Positions 24,011 to 32,385 of a stretch of 64,000 nt of DNA are shown piece after piece; within the stretch, counting starts at the first letter, position 1, and each line of letters opens with the position of its first letter. The notes below the pieces were generated by a model. The model did not search any database, was not told the DNA's origin, and was given only the letters and a program-made list of their open reading frames with translations. The position numbers were made by a program, and so were the translations under genes. This DNA comes from Microbacterium sp. ABRD28 (GTDB lineage Bacteria; Actinomycetota; Actinomycetes; Actinomycetales; Microbacteriaceae): positions 434,001 to 498,000 of the forward strand of contig NZ_CP031015.1 in assembly GCF_003850245.1 (NCBI RefSeq). Direction: 5' to 3'.

Positions 24011-25393
24011 GTGCCCTCTCTTCCCCCTCAGCCGCTCAGCCCGCTCGACGGGCGCTACCGTGCCGCGGTCGCACCGCTGGCCGACTACCTCTCCGAGGCG
24101 GGGCTGAACCGCGCCCGCGTCGAGGTCGAGGTCGAATGGCTGATCACCCTGACCGAATCCTCGCTCTTCGGCACCCGGCCGCTGTCTCCGGCGGACAAGG
24201 ACCGCCTGCGCGTGCTCTATCTCGACTTCGGGCAGACCGAGATCGACTGGCTCGCCGAGAAGGAGGCGGTCACCCGCCACGACGTCAAGGCCGTCGAATA
24301 CCTCGTGCGCGATCGCCTGACCTCCCTCGGGCTCGACGGCATCGCCGAGCTCACGCACTTCGCGTGCACGAGCGAGGACATCAACTCCACCGCCTACGCC
24401 CTCACCGTCAAGCGCGCGGTGCACGAGGTCTGGCTGCCGAAGCTCCGCGAGGTGATCGCCGCGCTCTGGCATCTGGCCGACGAGCACCGGGATGCCGCGA
24501 TGCTGGCGCGCACGCATGGACAGCCGGCGACCCCCACGACCATGGGGAAGGAGCTGGCGGTGTTCGCCGGGCGTCTGGAGCGGGTGGCCCGCGGCATCCA
24601 GGGGTCTGAGTACCTCGCAAAGTTCTCGGGAGCGACCGGCACGTGGTCGGCGCATCTCGCCGCCGACCCGCAGGTGAACTGGCCGACGCTCTCGCGTGAG
24701 TTCATCGAGGGCCTGGGGCTCGACTTCAACCCCCTCACGACCCAGATCGAGTCGCACGACTGGCAGGTCGAGCTCTACGACCGTGCGCGTCACGCCGGCG
24801 GCATCCTGCACAATCTCGCGACGGATGTCTGGACCTACATCTCCCTCGGGTACTTCGCGCAGATCCCCGTCGCCGGCGCGACCGGGTCGTCGACCATGCC
24901 GCACAAGATCAACCCGATCCGCTTCGAGAACGCCGAGGCGAACCTCGAGATCGCGGGGGGCCTGTTCGCCACGCTCGCCTCGACGCTCGTGACCTCGCGC
25001 CTGCAGCGCGACCTCACCGACTCGACCACGCAGCGCAACATCGGTGTGGCCTTCGGCCACTCCCTCCTCGCGCTCGACAACCTGCTGCGCGGTCTCGGCG
25101 AGATCTCGCTGCGCCGCGACGTGCTGCTGGCCGATCTCGACGCGAACTGGGAGGTTCTCGCCGAGGCGATCCAGACCGTCGTGCGCGCCGAGATCGCCGC
25201 GGGCCGCTCGCAGATCACCGACCCGTACGCACTGCTGAAGGACCTCACCCGCGGGCGCCGCGTCGGCGGGCCCGAGCTGGCGGAGTTCGTGCGCGGCCTC
25301 GACATCGGCGACGAGGCGAAGGAGCGGCTGCTCGCCCTCACGCCGGCCGGGTACGTGGGTCTCGCCGCCGACCTCGTGCCGCCCGCGCGCTGA
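24011..25393 (+). CDS. purB: Adenylosuccinate lyase
   Basis: 460 residues of the fumarase/aspartase superfamily. It opens with LSPLDGRYRAAVAPL and carries the superfamily signature GSSTMPHKINPIRFENAE, plus the catalytic His in ARTHGQPATPTTMGKE. It cleaves SAICAR and adenylosuccinate in purine synthesis, releasing fumarate. GTG start at 24011 just after GGGAGCATC. Length is normal. The 137-base gap that follows contains C-rich and G-rich tracts but no clear terminator. Confidence 0.95.
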   Translation: MPSLPPQPLSPLDGRYRAAVAPLADYLSEAGLNRARVEVEVEWLITLTESSLFGTRPLSPADKDRLRVLYLDFGQTEIDWLAEKEAVTRHDVKAVEYLVRDRLTSLGLDGIAELTHFACTSEDINSTAYALTVKRAVHEVWLPKLREVIAALWHLADEHRDAAMLARTHGQPATPTTMGKELAVFAGRLERVARGIQGSEYLAKFSGATGTWSAHLAADPQVNWPTLSREFIEGLGLDFNPLTTQIESHDWQVELYDRARHAGGILHNLATDVWTYISLGYFAQIPVAGATGSSTMPHKINPIRFENAEANLEIAGGLFATLASTLVTSRLQRDLTDSTTQRNIGVAFGHSLLALDNLLRGLGEISLRRDVLLADLDANWEVLAEAIQTVVRAEIAAGRSQITDPYALLKDLTRGRRVGGPELAEFVRGLDIGDEAKERLLALTPAGYVGLAADLVPPAR

Positions 25394-25530
25394 CCTCCGC
25401 ACGCCGCCCACCTCCCTGTTCCCCCGCCTCCCTGCCCCGCAGCCCTCTCGTCCTTCGGCGCGCGACGGTGGCGGGGACGGGGGCGGAAGAGCGGGAGCCG
25501 GGATGCCACGGGGCGCGGGAGAATCGAAGG

Positions 25531-26271
25531 GTGACCCTCGAGCGCGGTGCCCCGCCGCTGTCGCGGCGCGCCGTCATCTCCCAGCGCTGGAGCGACGCGG
25601 TCTTCCTGCACTGGCGGGTCGAGCCCGACGCGGTCGCGCCACTCCTCCCCCGCGGGGTCGAGCCCGACGTCTTCGACGGATCGGCGTGGGTCGGGCTCGT
25701 CCCGTTCGTTCTGAGCGAGTTCCGGTTCCTGCCGCTTCCTCCGGTGCCGTTCGTCGGCACGTTCCGCGAGATCAACGTCCGCACCTACGGCGTCGACGCC
25801 GCCGGGCGGCGCGGCGTCGTCTTCCGCACCCTCGAGGCCGAGCACGTGGCGCCGGTGCTCGCGGCGCGGGCGATCTTCGGGCTTCCCTACCGGTGGGCGC
25901 GGATCGGGATGCGCGACACCGGCCCGCTCATCGAATACCGCTCCCGGCGCCGCCGCCTCGACGGCCGCGCCGTCGGCCCGGGAACCCGCATCGCCGTCGA
26001 ACGCGACACCGAGGCGGTCGATACCGCGCTGTCGCGCTTCCTCACGGCGCGGTGGGGATTCCACGAGACCCACCTCGGGCAGACGATCTGGGCGGCCAAC
26101 GAGCACGTGCCGTGGCCGCTCGTCGAGGCGCGGGTGCGCGCGCTCGACGACGCCCTGGTGTCCGACGCCGGATTTCCTCGCCTGGCCGGCCGGACGCCGG
26201 ATTCCGTGCTGGCGACGCCGGCGCAGCATCCGGGGTTTCACACCCGCTTCAGCCGCGCCCTCCGCGTCTGA
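25531..26271 (+). CDS. DUF2071 (YqjF-like) family protein
   Basis: 246 residues with the family pattern QRWSDAVFLHWRVEPDAVAPLLPRG...DVFDGSAWVGLVPF...REINVRTYG and a conserved acidic/aromatic end. DUF2071 proteins have an acetoacetate-decarboxylase-like fold; no activity is established for this branch. GTG at 25531 preceded by GAAGG. The 3' end lies five bases from the convergent membrane-protein pair. Confidence 0.85.
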   Translation: MTLERGAPPLSRRAVISQRWSDAVFLHWRVEPDAVAPLLPRGVEPDVFDGSAWVGLVPFVLSEFRFLPLPPVPFVGTFREINVRTYGVDAAGRRGVVFRTLEAEHVAPVLAARAIFGLPYRWARIGMRDTGPLIEYRSRRRRLDGRAVGPGTRIAVERDTEAVDTALSRFLTARWGFHETHLGQTIWAANEHVPWPLVEARVRALDDALVSDAGFPRLAGRTPDSVLATPAQHPGFHTRFSRALRV

Positions 26272-26275
26272 GCCG

Positions 26276-26599
26276 CTACGGGGTGGTCGACCCGCCGGTG
26301 GGTGCGTCGGGCGCGTCGGCGGGGTCGTCGTAGAGCACCGGGCGATCCATCGGCTTCTGCACGGTGGCGGGGTCGACGGCAAGGAGCAGCAGCGAGAGGA
26401 TGAGGAGGGTGACGATGAACGTCACACCCGCGACGATGCCGGCGACCACGAGCGCTCGTGAGGCCTGCTCGCCGCCGCCCTGCTGGAAGAACCCCATCGA
26501 CATGAGGGTGACGAATCCCGCGAAGAGCGCGGCCCCGAAGGCGAGGCCCAGCAGCTGAACGGGCTTGAGCAGATCGCGTCGGGTGAGCTTGTCGGTCAT
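26276..26599 (-). CDS. Small two-helix membrane protein
   Basis: 107 residues: basic start MTDKLTRRDLLKPVQLL, two hydrophobic helices (about 17-40 and 50-72), then a hydrophilic Pro/Asp/Thr-rich tail. It does not match a domain I know. ATG overlaps the stop of the preceding membrane-protein gene (ATGA), so the two are probably made together and may interact. Confidence 0.7.
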   Translation of the reverse strand: MTDKLTRRDLLKPVQLLGLAFGAALFAGFVTLMSMGFFQQGGGEQASRALVVAGIVAGVTFIVTLLILSLLLLAVDPATVQKPMDRPVLYDDPADAPDAPTGGSTTP

Positions 26600-27279
26600 C
26601 GGGAATCCTCCGGGGATGACACCGCAGCGGTGTCATCGATGGGTGCGGCGGACGGGGAATCCACCTCGGGGCGCGGCGAGAAGCCGGCGATCGCCAGCCA
26701 GACCGCGATGATGGCGGCATAGCCGCCCAGGATGCCGACACCGATCGTCGTGCCGGTGAGGGTGAAGGTGCCCGCCTCGTCGATGGTGTACTCCAGCGCG
26801 TACGACACCGGCACCGAGATGAGAGCGACGCTCAGCACGAGGGTGATGAGGCCCACGGCCAGACCGTCGCGGGCTTCGCGGGCGGGCGCGGCGAGCTCGG
26901 GCGCGCCGCGGGAGAGGCGCGCCTCACGCCACGACGACAGCGCCTCGGTGAGTCCGGTCGCGAGGGCCCAGGTGGCGACGATGACCACGAACGTGACCTC
27001 CGATCGCCACGCCGGGATGCCTCCCGCCATTCCGGCGACGATGCTGAGGATGCCCATCACGATGGCCTGCCACCGCGCGCCGGCGGGATACACGAGCCAG
27101 GCGGCGAGGAGGAAGACCAGACCGGTCGCGATCGCGAATCCGCTGAAGACCGACAGTCCGATCGAGGCCGAATGATCGGGCGAGAAGGTGATCATCACCG
27201 CGACGATCGCCGCGAAGAGGGCACGCGCCAGCTGCAGGTCGCGCGCACGGAAGGCGCGGGGCGTGGCAGCAGCAGGCAT
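26596..27279 (-). CDS. Multi-pass membrane protein, DUF308-like
   Basis: 227 residues with about seven hydrophobic segments spaced as in DUF308/HdeD-like proteins (FSGFAIATGLVFLLAAWLV...GILSIVAGMAGG...WALATGLTEALSSWR). The last 35 residues are an acidic Ser/Pro tail. Function unknown. Start ATG at 27279; the 101 bases upstream separate it from the APH gene. Confidence 0.7.
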   Translation of the reverse strand: MPAAATPRAFRARDLQLARALFAAIVAVMITFSPDHSASIGLSVFSGFAIATGLVFLLAAWLVYPAGARWQAIVMGILSIVAGMAGGIPAWRSEVTFVVIVATWALATGLTEALSSWREARLSRGAPELAAPAREARDGLAVGLITLVLSVALISVPVSYALEYTIDEAGTFTLTGTTIGVGILGGYAAIIAVWLAIAGFSPRPEVDSPSAAPIDDTAAVSSPEDSR

Positions 27280-27380
27280 GACGGCGTTTCAGACGGGGAT
27301 CGGGGCGTTTCCAGTGTAGGCCGTGGGCGCCTGGCGGATTCGGCGATGCTTCACCGGCGAGAGAAGCGGATGCCGCGGGC

Positions 27381-28274
27381 TCACGCCCCCTCGAACAGCC
27401 GGTCCAGCACGCGCCGCGCCTCCGACACGTGCGCAGGATGCGGGCTGTCGATCATGAGAAGCGCCTTCCACAGCGCCCAGCCGCGTCCGCGAGCCCATGT
27501 TCCGTCGTCGACGGTGAGATCACGGCGGAAGACCGCCGCCGCGGGTCCGTCGAAGAAGGTCCACACGATGACGGTGTCGCAGGCGGGATCGCCGACGGCG
27601 CTGCATCCGAAGTCCACCACCGCGCCGAGCCGTCCCTCGCGGACCAGCAGGTTGTTGATGGACATATCACCGTGCACCCACACCGGCGGCCCGTCGAAGG
27701 CTGCGGCGAGGGCGTCTCGCCAGATCCCCTCGGCGAGGTCGCGCTCCCGGCCGGAGACACGATCGACGATCGCCACCGTCTCGTCGTGGTAGTGCGCCAG
27801 GGGACCACCGCGGTAACCGCTGTGCAGACCCGCGGCCGGGCCATCGGCGGCGTCCACGGCGCGGAGGGCGACGAGAAAGGCGGCGAGGTCGGCAGCGAAC
27901 TCCCGGGTGTCATCGATCTCGACGACAGCTGCCGGGTCGCCCTCGATCCAGCCGTAGATCGACCACGGGCCCGGAAAGGCGCGGGAGGGGCGTCCGATGC
28001 CGTGCAGGGTCGGGATCGGAAGCGGCAACGATCGCGAGAGGTGCGGCAGCCACCGTTGCTCCTTCGCCACCTGCGGTACGTATCCGGGCGCCGAGGGCAG
28101 GCGGACCGAGAGTGCATCTCCGAGGCGGAACATGCGGTGGTCGTTCCCGCCGTACGGCACACCGCGCACCGGCAGGTCGACCCATGCGGGGAACTGCTCG
28201 GCGATCAACGACCGGACGAGATCTTCGTCGATTCGCGATGCATCGATGTCGCCGATCGGATGCTCCCCGGTCAC
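27381..28274 (-). CDS. Aminoglycoside phosphotransferase-family kinase
   Basis: 297 residues of the APH/choline-kinase fold: nucleotide-binding start GGNDHRMFRLGD, Brenner motif VWVHGDMSINNLLV with catalytic Asp and Asn, and the metal-binding VVDFGCSAVGDPACD. Resembles macrolide or other small-molecule kinases and many uncharacterised actinobacterial members; resistance cannot be concluded. GTG start overlaps the zinc-ribbon gene stop (GTGA). Confidence 0.88.
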   Translation of the reverse strand: MTGEHPIGDIDASRIDEDLVRSLIAEQFPAWVDLPVRGVPYGGNDHRMFRLGDALSVRLPSAPGYVPQVAKEQRWLPHLSRSLPLPIPTLHGIGRPSRAFPGPWSIYGWIEGDPAAVVEIDDTREFAADLAAFLVALRAVDAADGPAAGLHSGYRGGPLAHYHDETVAIVDRVSGRERDLAEGIWRDALAAAFDGPPVWVHGDMSINNLLVREGRLGAVVDFGCSAVGDPACDTVIVWTFFDGPAAAVFRRDLTVDDGTWARGRGWALWKALLMIDSPHPAHVSEARRVLDRLFEGA

Positions 28275-28519
28275 TGCTGCGGGCAGAACATGCGCGGCCG
28301 GGGGCCGGTGCGGTCGAACGTGTGCTGCGACATGGGCGCGCCGCAGAGGGGGCAGGGTCGCTCGGCGCGTTCGGGCTCGGGCTCGGTGTCATAAGGCCCG
28401 ACCGCGGCGGGCCCGGCCTTGCGGATGAGCACGGCGTTCATCCAGTTGAACCAACCGCCCTCCTCGCGAATCCGCTCCTTGAGGGGCTTTCGCGCGGGGC
28501 GGGGCTCGGAGGGGGACAT
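28271..28519 (-). CDS. Small zinc-ribbon protein
   Basis: 82 residues; N-terminal half basic (KPLKERIREEGGWFNWM), C-terminal half PCPLCGAPMSQHTFDR...MFCPQQ with Cys and His positions for one zinc. The frame opens at 28543, but ATG 28519 (MSPSEPRPARKPLKER) is preferred since the upstream codons are short and Arg-rich. Translationally coupled to the kinase gene. No known function. Confidence 0.7.
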   Translation of the reverse strand: MSPSEPRPARKPLKERIREEGGWFNWMNAVLIRKAGPAAVGPYDTEPEPERAERPCPLCGAPMSQHTFDRTGPRPRMFCPQQ

Positions 28520-28556
28520 ACCCCTTACCCTACGCTCGCGCATCGCGGGCGTCCGG

Positions 28557-29189
28557 TCAGCCGAGCTTGGGGAGAACCCGGTGGAGCAGCCTCTCGATCG
28601 CGGCGGGATCGATGTCGGGGATGCGGCCGTCAGCGGCCTCGGCCGCCCAGCTGCGGCCGATGTAGCGCATCAGCCCCGCGACGAGAGACACGATGAGCCC
28701 CGCCTGGCGCTCGCGCTCCGCGGGGTCTTCGTCGGGGTACTGGTTCTTCAACCGCAGCACCAGGATCTCGCGGACCTCCGACTCGACGGCCTCGATACGC
28801 TCCAGCTGGCGGGTGATCAGCATCGGGTTGCTCCCGATCGCGCGGATGCGCCGGGCCAGCTGCTCGGGGTCGGCGTCGAGCCCGCCGGGATCGACCCGGA
28901 TGAGCTGCGCCGCGCCCGCCAGCAGCGGCCCGGTGGAGACGATGAATTCGCGCGCCGCGCGCTCGTCGACCGTCGGCGGATCCACGCCCAGCAGAGCCGC
29001 ATCCTTCGTCTTGAAATGGTTGAAGAAGGTGCGCTGGCTCACTCCGGCGAGCTCGCAGATCATGTCGACCGTGACCGCCTCGTAGCCGCGCTCGAGGACG
29101 AGATCCGTCGCCGCACGCTCGATGGCGCGGGTCTTCTCGATCGCGTCCTTCCGCCGGGGGGCGGGTCGTGCGGGCGGGGTGGTCGACAT
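28557..29189 (-). CDS. TetR-family transcriptional regulator
   Basis: 210 residues. N-terminal helix-turn-helix ATDLVLERGYEAVTVDMICELAGVSQRTFFNHFKTKD is a textbook TetR DNA-binding domain; the C-terminal ligand domain is variable and ends IERLLHRVLPKLG. ATG at 29189. It is divergent from an SDR gene with a 265-base gap in which I could not find a convincing operator; that gap holds nothing else I can name. Confidence 0.9.
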   Translation of the reverse strand: MSTTPPARPAPRRKDAIEKTRAIERAATDLVLERGYEAVTVDMICELAGVSQRTFFNHFKTKDAALLGVDPPTVDERAAREFIVSTGPLLAGAAQLIRVDPGGLDADPEQLARRIRAIGSNPMLITRQLERIEAVESEVREILVLRLKNQYPDEDPAERERQAGLIVSLVAGLMRYIGRSWAAEAADGRIPDIDPAAIERLLHRVLPKLG

Positions 29190-29454
29190 GATCTGCGGCT
29201 CCTTCGTCACTCCGACCGTAGCGACTCGACGAGGTCCTGCCGGTCGGCTCGGCGCGTCGAGAGCTTCGGATGCAGCGGATGTCAGCGGGGAACCCGACCG
29301 ACGCCCCGGCTGCAGAAGGAGGCGACCTGATACGTGGACATGATGCCTCCTCACCGCTGGCGTTGCGCGATGATGGCACGCAGGCCAGGTGCGGCTCCAG
29401 GCCTGGACGACGACCGGGAATCGTGCCTGGTGGCACAGCCGAGGAGAGGACGCG

Positions 29455-30303
29455 ATGAGGCGGACCAGCCAAGACGACCCGGCGCGCGGCGCCGTCGTGC
29501 TCATCACCGGCGGCGCGCGGGGGATGGGTGAGTTGTACGCGCGGCGAGCGGTCGCCGCCGGCGCCCGCGCCGTGGCGCTGTGGGACATCGATGAAGAGCG
29601 GGCGACCGCACTGGCGGCCGACCTCGGCCGGTCGGGCGTGGACGTGCGCGCCTACGCCGTCGACGTCTCGCAGCCGGAGTCGATCCGCGACGGGGTCGCA
29701 CGTGTGCGCGACGACGTCGGGGCACCCGACATCCTGATCAACAACGCCGGCATCGTCCGTGGGGCGCCGTTCTGGGAGCACGACCCCGTCCGCGACATCG
29801 AGGCGACGATGCGGATCAACACGCTCGCGGCGATGTGGCTCACCCGGGAGGTGCTCCCCCACATGATCGCCGACCGCTCGCGGCCGAAGCGCATCCTCAA
29901 CATCGCCTCGGCCGCCGGGACCCTCGCCAACCCGCGCATGAGCGTGTACGCCGCGTCGAAGTGGGCGATGATCGGGTGGAGCGAGTCGGTGCGGCTGGAG
30001 CTCGCCGCCGCCGGTCACCGCCACATCGCGGTGACGACCTTCTGCCCGAGCTACGTGTCGACCGGCATGTTCGCCGGCGCCCGCGGGCCCCTGCTGACCC
30101 CCATCATGACCCCGGTCCAGGCGACCGCGGCCGCCTGGCGTGGAATGCGCCGCGGCACGCCGATGGTGCTGCGCCCCTGGACGGTGAAGCTCGCGATGGC
30201 CCTCCGCGGCGTGCTGCCGACGAGGGCCTGGGATGCCATCGCGGGCCGGGTGTTCCGCGTCTATTCGTCGATGGACGCCTTCACCGGACGCGGTGGCGAC
30301 TGA
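29455..30303 (+). CDS. Short-chain dehydrogenase/reductase
   Basis: 282 residues: cofactor loop LITGGARGMGELYARRA, DILINNAGIVRG, catalytic Ser (NIASAAGTLAN) and YAASK, all SDR signatures; FCPSYVSTGMF follows. The pattern WDIDEERAT after beta-2 (acidic Asp) favours NAD(H). ATG 29455 has GGAGAGG nine bases upstream. Possibly regulated by the divergent TetR; substrate unknown. Confidence 0.88.
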   Translation: MRRTSQDDPARGAVVLITGGARGMGELYARRAVAAGARAVALWDIDEERATALAADLGRSGVDVRAYAVDVSQPESIRDGVARVRDDVGAPDILINNAGIVRGAPFWEHDPVRDIEATMRINTLAAMWLTREVLPHMIADRSRPKRILNIASAAGTLANPRMSVYAASKWAMIGWSESVRLELAAAGHRHIAVTTFCPSYVSTGMFAGARGPLLTPIMTPVQATAAAWRGMRRGTPMVLRPWTVKLAMALRGVLPTRAWDAIAGRVFRVYSSMDAFTGRGGD

Positions 30304-30307
30304 CGGC

Positions 30308-30943
30308 TCACTCCGCCACGGGGAGGCGGGCTGCGCGATCGAGGTCGATCCCCACGGCGAGGAAGCCGACGGTGTCGGGGTCGGCGCTCAGCTGCTCGGC
30401 GAGGGCGGAGTCGACGCGACGCAGCGCCGCGGCGAAGTTCTGCGGCGCGTCGGTGTCGTGCTCGTGCCGGGCCGCGTCGATGTGGCCGATCAGCTCGGTG
30501 CGGCTCCAGGTGTGCTGCACGGCCTTTCCGGCGTACCACTCGCGAAGACGCTGATCTTCGAGGCGGGTGAGCAGCTCGACGACATGACCCCACGGCAGCT
30601 GTCCGACCGGCTGCTGGACGATCCCGCCGCGCGGGGGCCACGAGGCGGCGAAGTCGCGCATGCGACGAAGGCCCTCGACCGTGAGGCTCGTCATGGTCGG
30701 GTAGGTGTGACGGAGCCGGTGCGCGAGCGCCTCCAGCGCGGCATCCTGGTCTTCGGCGGCATTCTCCTGCGCGAGGATCGTCGCGCCGATCTGCCAGTAC
30801 AGGCCGATCACCTCCGCGTTCGCACGGCGCTGGAGGGTGTGACGCGCGGCCTTGACCTGGCCGACCAGCGTCTCCACGGTGTTCTCGACCGCGACGCTTT
30901 CGACGGCACCGTCTTCGGTCGCGGTCTGGGCATCCTCGCTCAT
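30308..30943 (-). CDS. DUF1016 N-terminal-domain protein without nuclease domain
   Basis: 211 residues matching the N-terminal half of YhcG/DUF1016 proteins: NAEVIGLYWQIGATILAQ, GLRRMRDFAASWP and PWGHVVELLTRL, with WYAGKAVQHTWSRTEL. Full-length relatives continue into a PD-(D/E)XK nuclease domain of about 150 residues; here the protein ends with a short tail. ATG at 30943 (MSEDAQT) is preferred to 30961. The relatives are linked to DNA restriction-like or toxin functions; this truncated form may be regulatory or a remnant. Confidence 0.72.
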   Translation of the reverse strand: MSEDAQTATEDGAVESVAVENTVETLVGQVKAARHTLQRRANAEVIGLYWQIGATILAQENAAEDQDAALEALAHRLRHTYPTMTSLTVEGLRRMRDFAASWPPRGGIVQQPVGQLPWGHVVELLTRLEDQRLREWYAGKAVQHTWSRTELIGHIDAARHEHDTDAPQNFAAALRRVDSALAEQLSADPDTVGFLAVGIDLDRAARLPVAE

Positions 30944-31010
30944 CACGTCAGCATGTCGCACAACGGTGCGATCACGACAGATCGGCGCCCGAGGAGATCT
31001 CCGACAGCGA

Positions 31011-31808
31011 TCAATCCGCGCGGTCGAAGAGCCACTCCTGCACCTCCTCGAAGTACTCCGTGTCGACCGCGACCGGACCCATGTACGGGTGATCGAAGCT
31101 CGCGATGGTGAAGATGACGATGGCCACGTACGAGGCGAGCACCGCCGCCATGACGAGGTGAGTACGCAGCCGTCCCATCTGGATCATCCCGATGAGCACC
31201 GCCGTGATCGCCGCGCCCGAGTACAGGACGAACCACAGGATGCCGGGCAGCTCTAGCCCGATCACCCCGATCCGCGCGCTGCGCGCCGACATGAACTCGT
31301 TGAACGACCAGATCGCCGCCGCATGGACGTTCGCCTCCCCCTCACCCTCGGGCTCGAACGAGAACAGAACATCTTCGATCGCGGCGACCTCCGCCACAGA
31401 CTGCGAGGGGATCCGTCCCTCGCGCTGCGCCTCCCAATCCACCTCCCGGACGTGGTCGACGTAGGAGACGATCAGCGCCTGGAGCTCGCCTCGCTCAGGC
31501 TCGGGGAATCCGGCCGTGTCGCGATAGAGCACCGCGACCGCCGATGCCTCATCCCTCACGATCTCCTCGACACCGCGATAGTTCTCGTACGAGGCGGCGG
31601 CGATGAGCGCGAGGGTCACGCCGTAGAGCACGCCGAAGGTCGCCATCACGTAGGCGAGGATCCGGTCCCACTCGCGCATCTGCTTCTTGTCGCCCGGCAC
31701 CCAGCGACGCAGCGCGATGACGATCAGCAGCGACGCCGCGACGAAGAGGATGACGAAACCGGGCAGCGCGACCCCGACCGGCAGCTGGTAGAGCCACATG
31801 AATGGCAT
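31011..31808 (-). CDS. DUF4239-type membrane protein
   Basis: 265 residues with two N-terminal membrane segments, a hydrophilic helical domain (about residues 80-170, YRGVEEIVRDEASAVAVLYRDT), and two C-terminal membrane segments. This matches DUF4239 (bestrophin-like) family architecture. Start at ATG 31808 or 31799; neither has a clear ribosome binding site. Divergent from the YciI gene by 154 bases. Confidence 0.75.
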   Translation of the reverse strand: MPFMWLYQLPVGVALPGFVILFVAASLLIVIALRRWVPGDKKQMREWDRILAYVMATFGVLYGVTLALIAAASYENYRGVEEIVRDEASAVAVLYRDTAGFPEPERGELQALIVSYVDHVREVDWEAQREGRIPSQSVAEVAAIEDVLFSFEPEGEGEANVHAAAIWSFNEFMSARSARIGVIGLELPGILWFVLYSGAAITAVLIGMIQMGRLRTHLVMAAVLASYVAIVIFTIASFDHPYMGPVAVDTEYFEEVQEWLFDRAD

Positions 31809-31962
31809 TGTGCCCGCAGGTGGGTCCGGCGCACGGGAAGCGGATGCCGCGGCTCGCCGTCGCGGCATCCGAAATCTTTCTCGACGGCGATGTCGATTCC
31901 GCTCCGCCCGGTTCGACGCGATAGTGGGAGGGCCCTCCTCCCCGAACGAAACGGAGATTTTC

Positions 31963-32385
31963 ATGGCCAAGTACATGCTCATCATGCGCAACAGCGGTTC
32001 GGTGGAGAACTACGAAGACATGGACTTCGAGGCGATCATCAACGCGATGGGCGCCTACAACGAGTCGATGATGAAGGCCGGGGTGCTTCTCGGCGGCGAC
32101 GGTCTGACCGATGCGGCGCAGGGGTCGGTGGTGGAGTTCACCGGCGAAGCGCCCATCGTGACCGACGGGCCCTACGGCGAGGTGCACGAGCTTTTCAACG
32201 GCTTCTGGACGATCCAGGTCGGGTCGCAGGAGGAGGCCGTCGAGTGGGCGAAGAAGGCCCCCCTCGGCCCCGGCAACAAGATCGAGGTGCGCCGGATGAC
32301 CGACGAGTCCGACTTCGCGGACTATGCCGACAACGAGTACATCCAGAAGGAGAAGGGCTGGCGCGAGGAGCTCGGCACCGAATGA
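31963..32385 (+). CDS. YciI/DGPF-domain protein
   Basis: 140 residues: MAKYMLIMRNSG start, GGDGLTDAAQGSVVEF, and the domain signature VTDGPYGEVHELFNGFWTI. YciI-like DGPF proteins sit next to ECF sigma factors of the ECF42 group in many actinobacteria and are thought to modulate them. ACGGAG lies six bases before the ATG. Its stop overlaps the sigma factor start (ATGA), so both are translated together. Confidence 0.9.
   Translation: MAKYMLIMRNSGSVENYEDMDFEAIINAMGAYNESMMKAGVLLGGDGLTDAAQGSVVEFTGEAPIVTDGPYGEVHELFNGFWTIQVGSQEEAVEWAKKAPLGPGNKIEVRRMTDESDFADYADNEYIQKEKGWREELGTE

Noticed and set aside
23027..25411. 794-codon minus frame across purB
   Set aside because: Only its last 96 codons (the WXG-like protein) have sensible composition; the rest is antisense to purB.
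27381..28274. Antibiotic resistance gene
   Set aside because: The APH fold is present, but many such kinases act on other substrates and nothing around it points to resistance.
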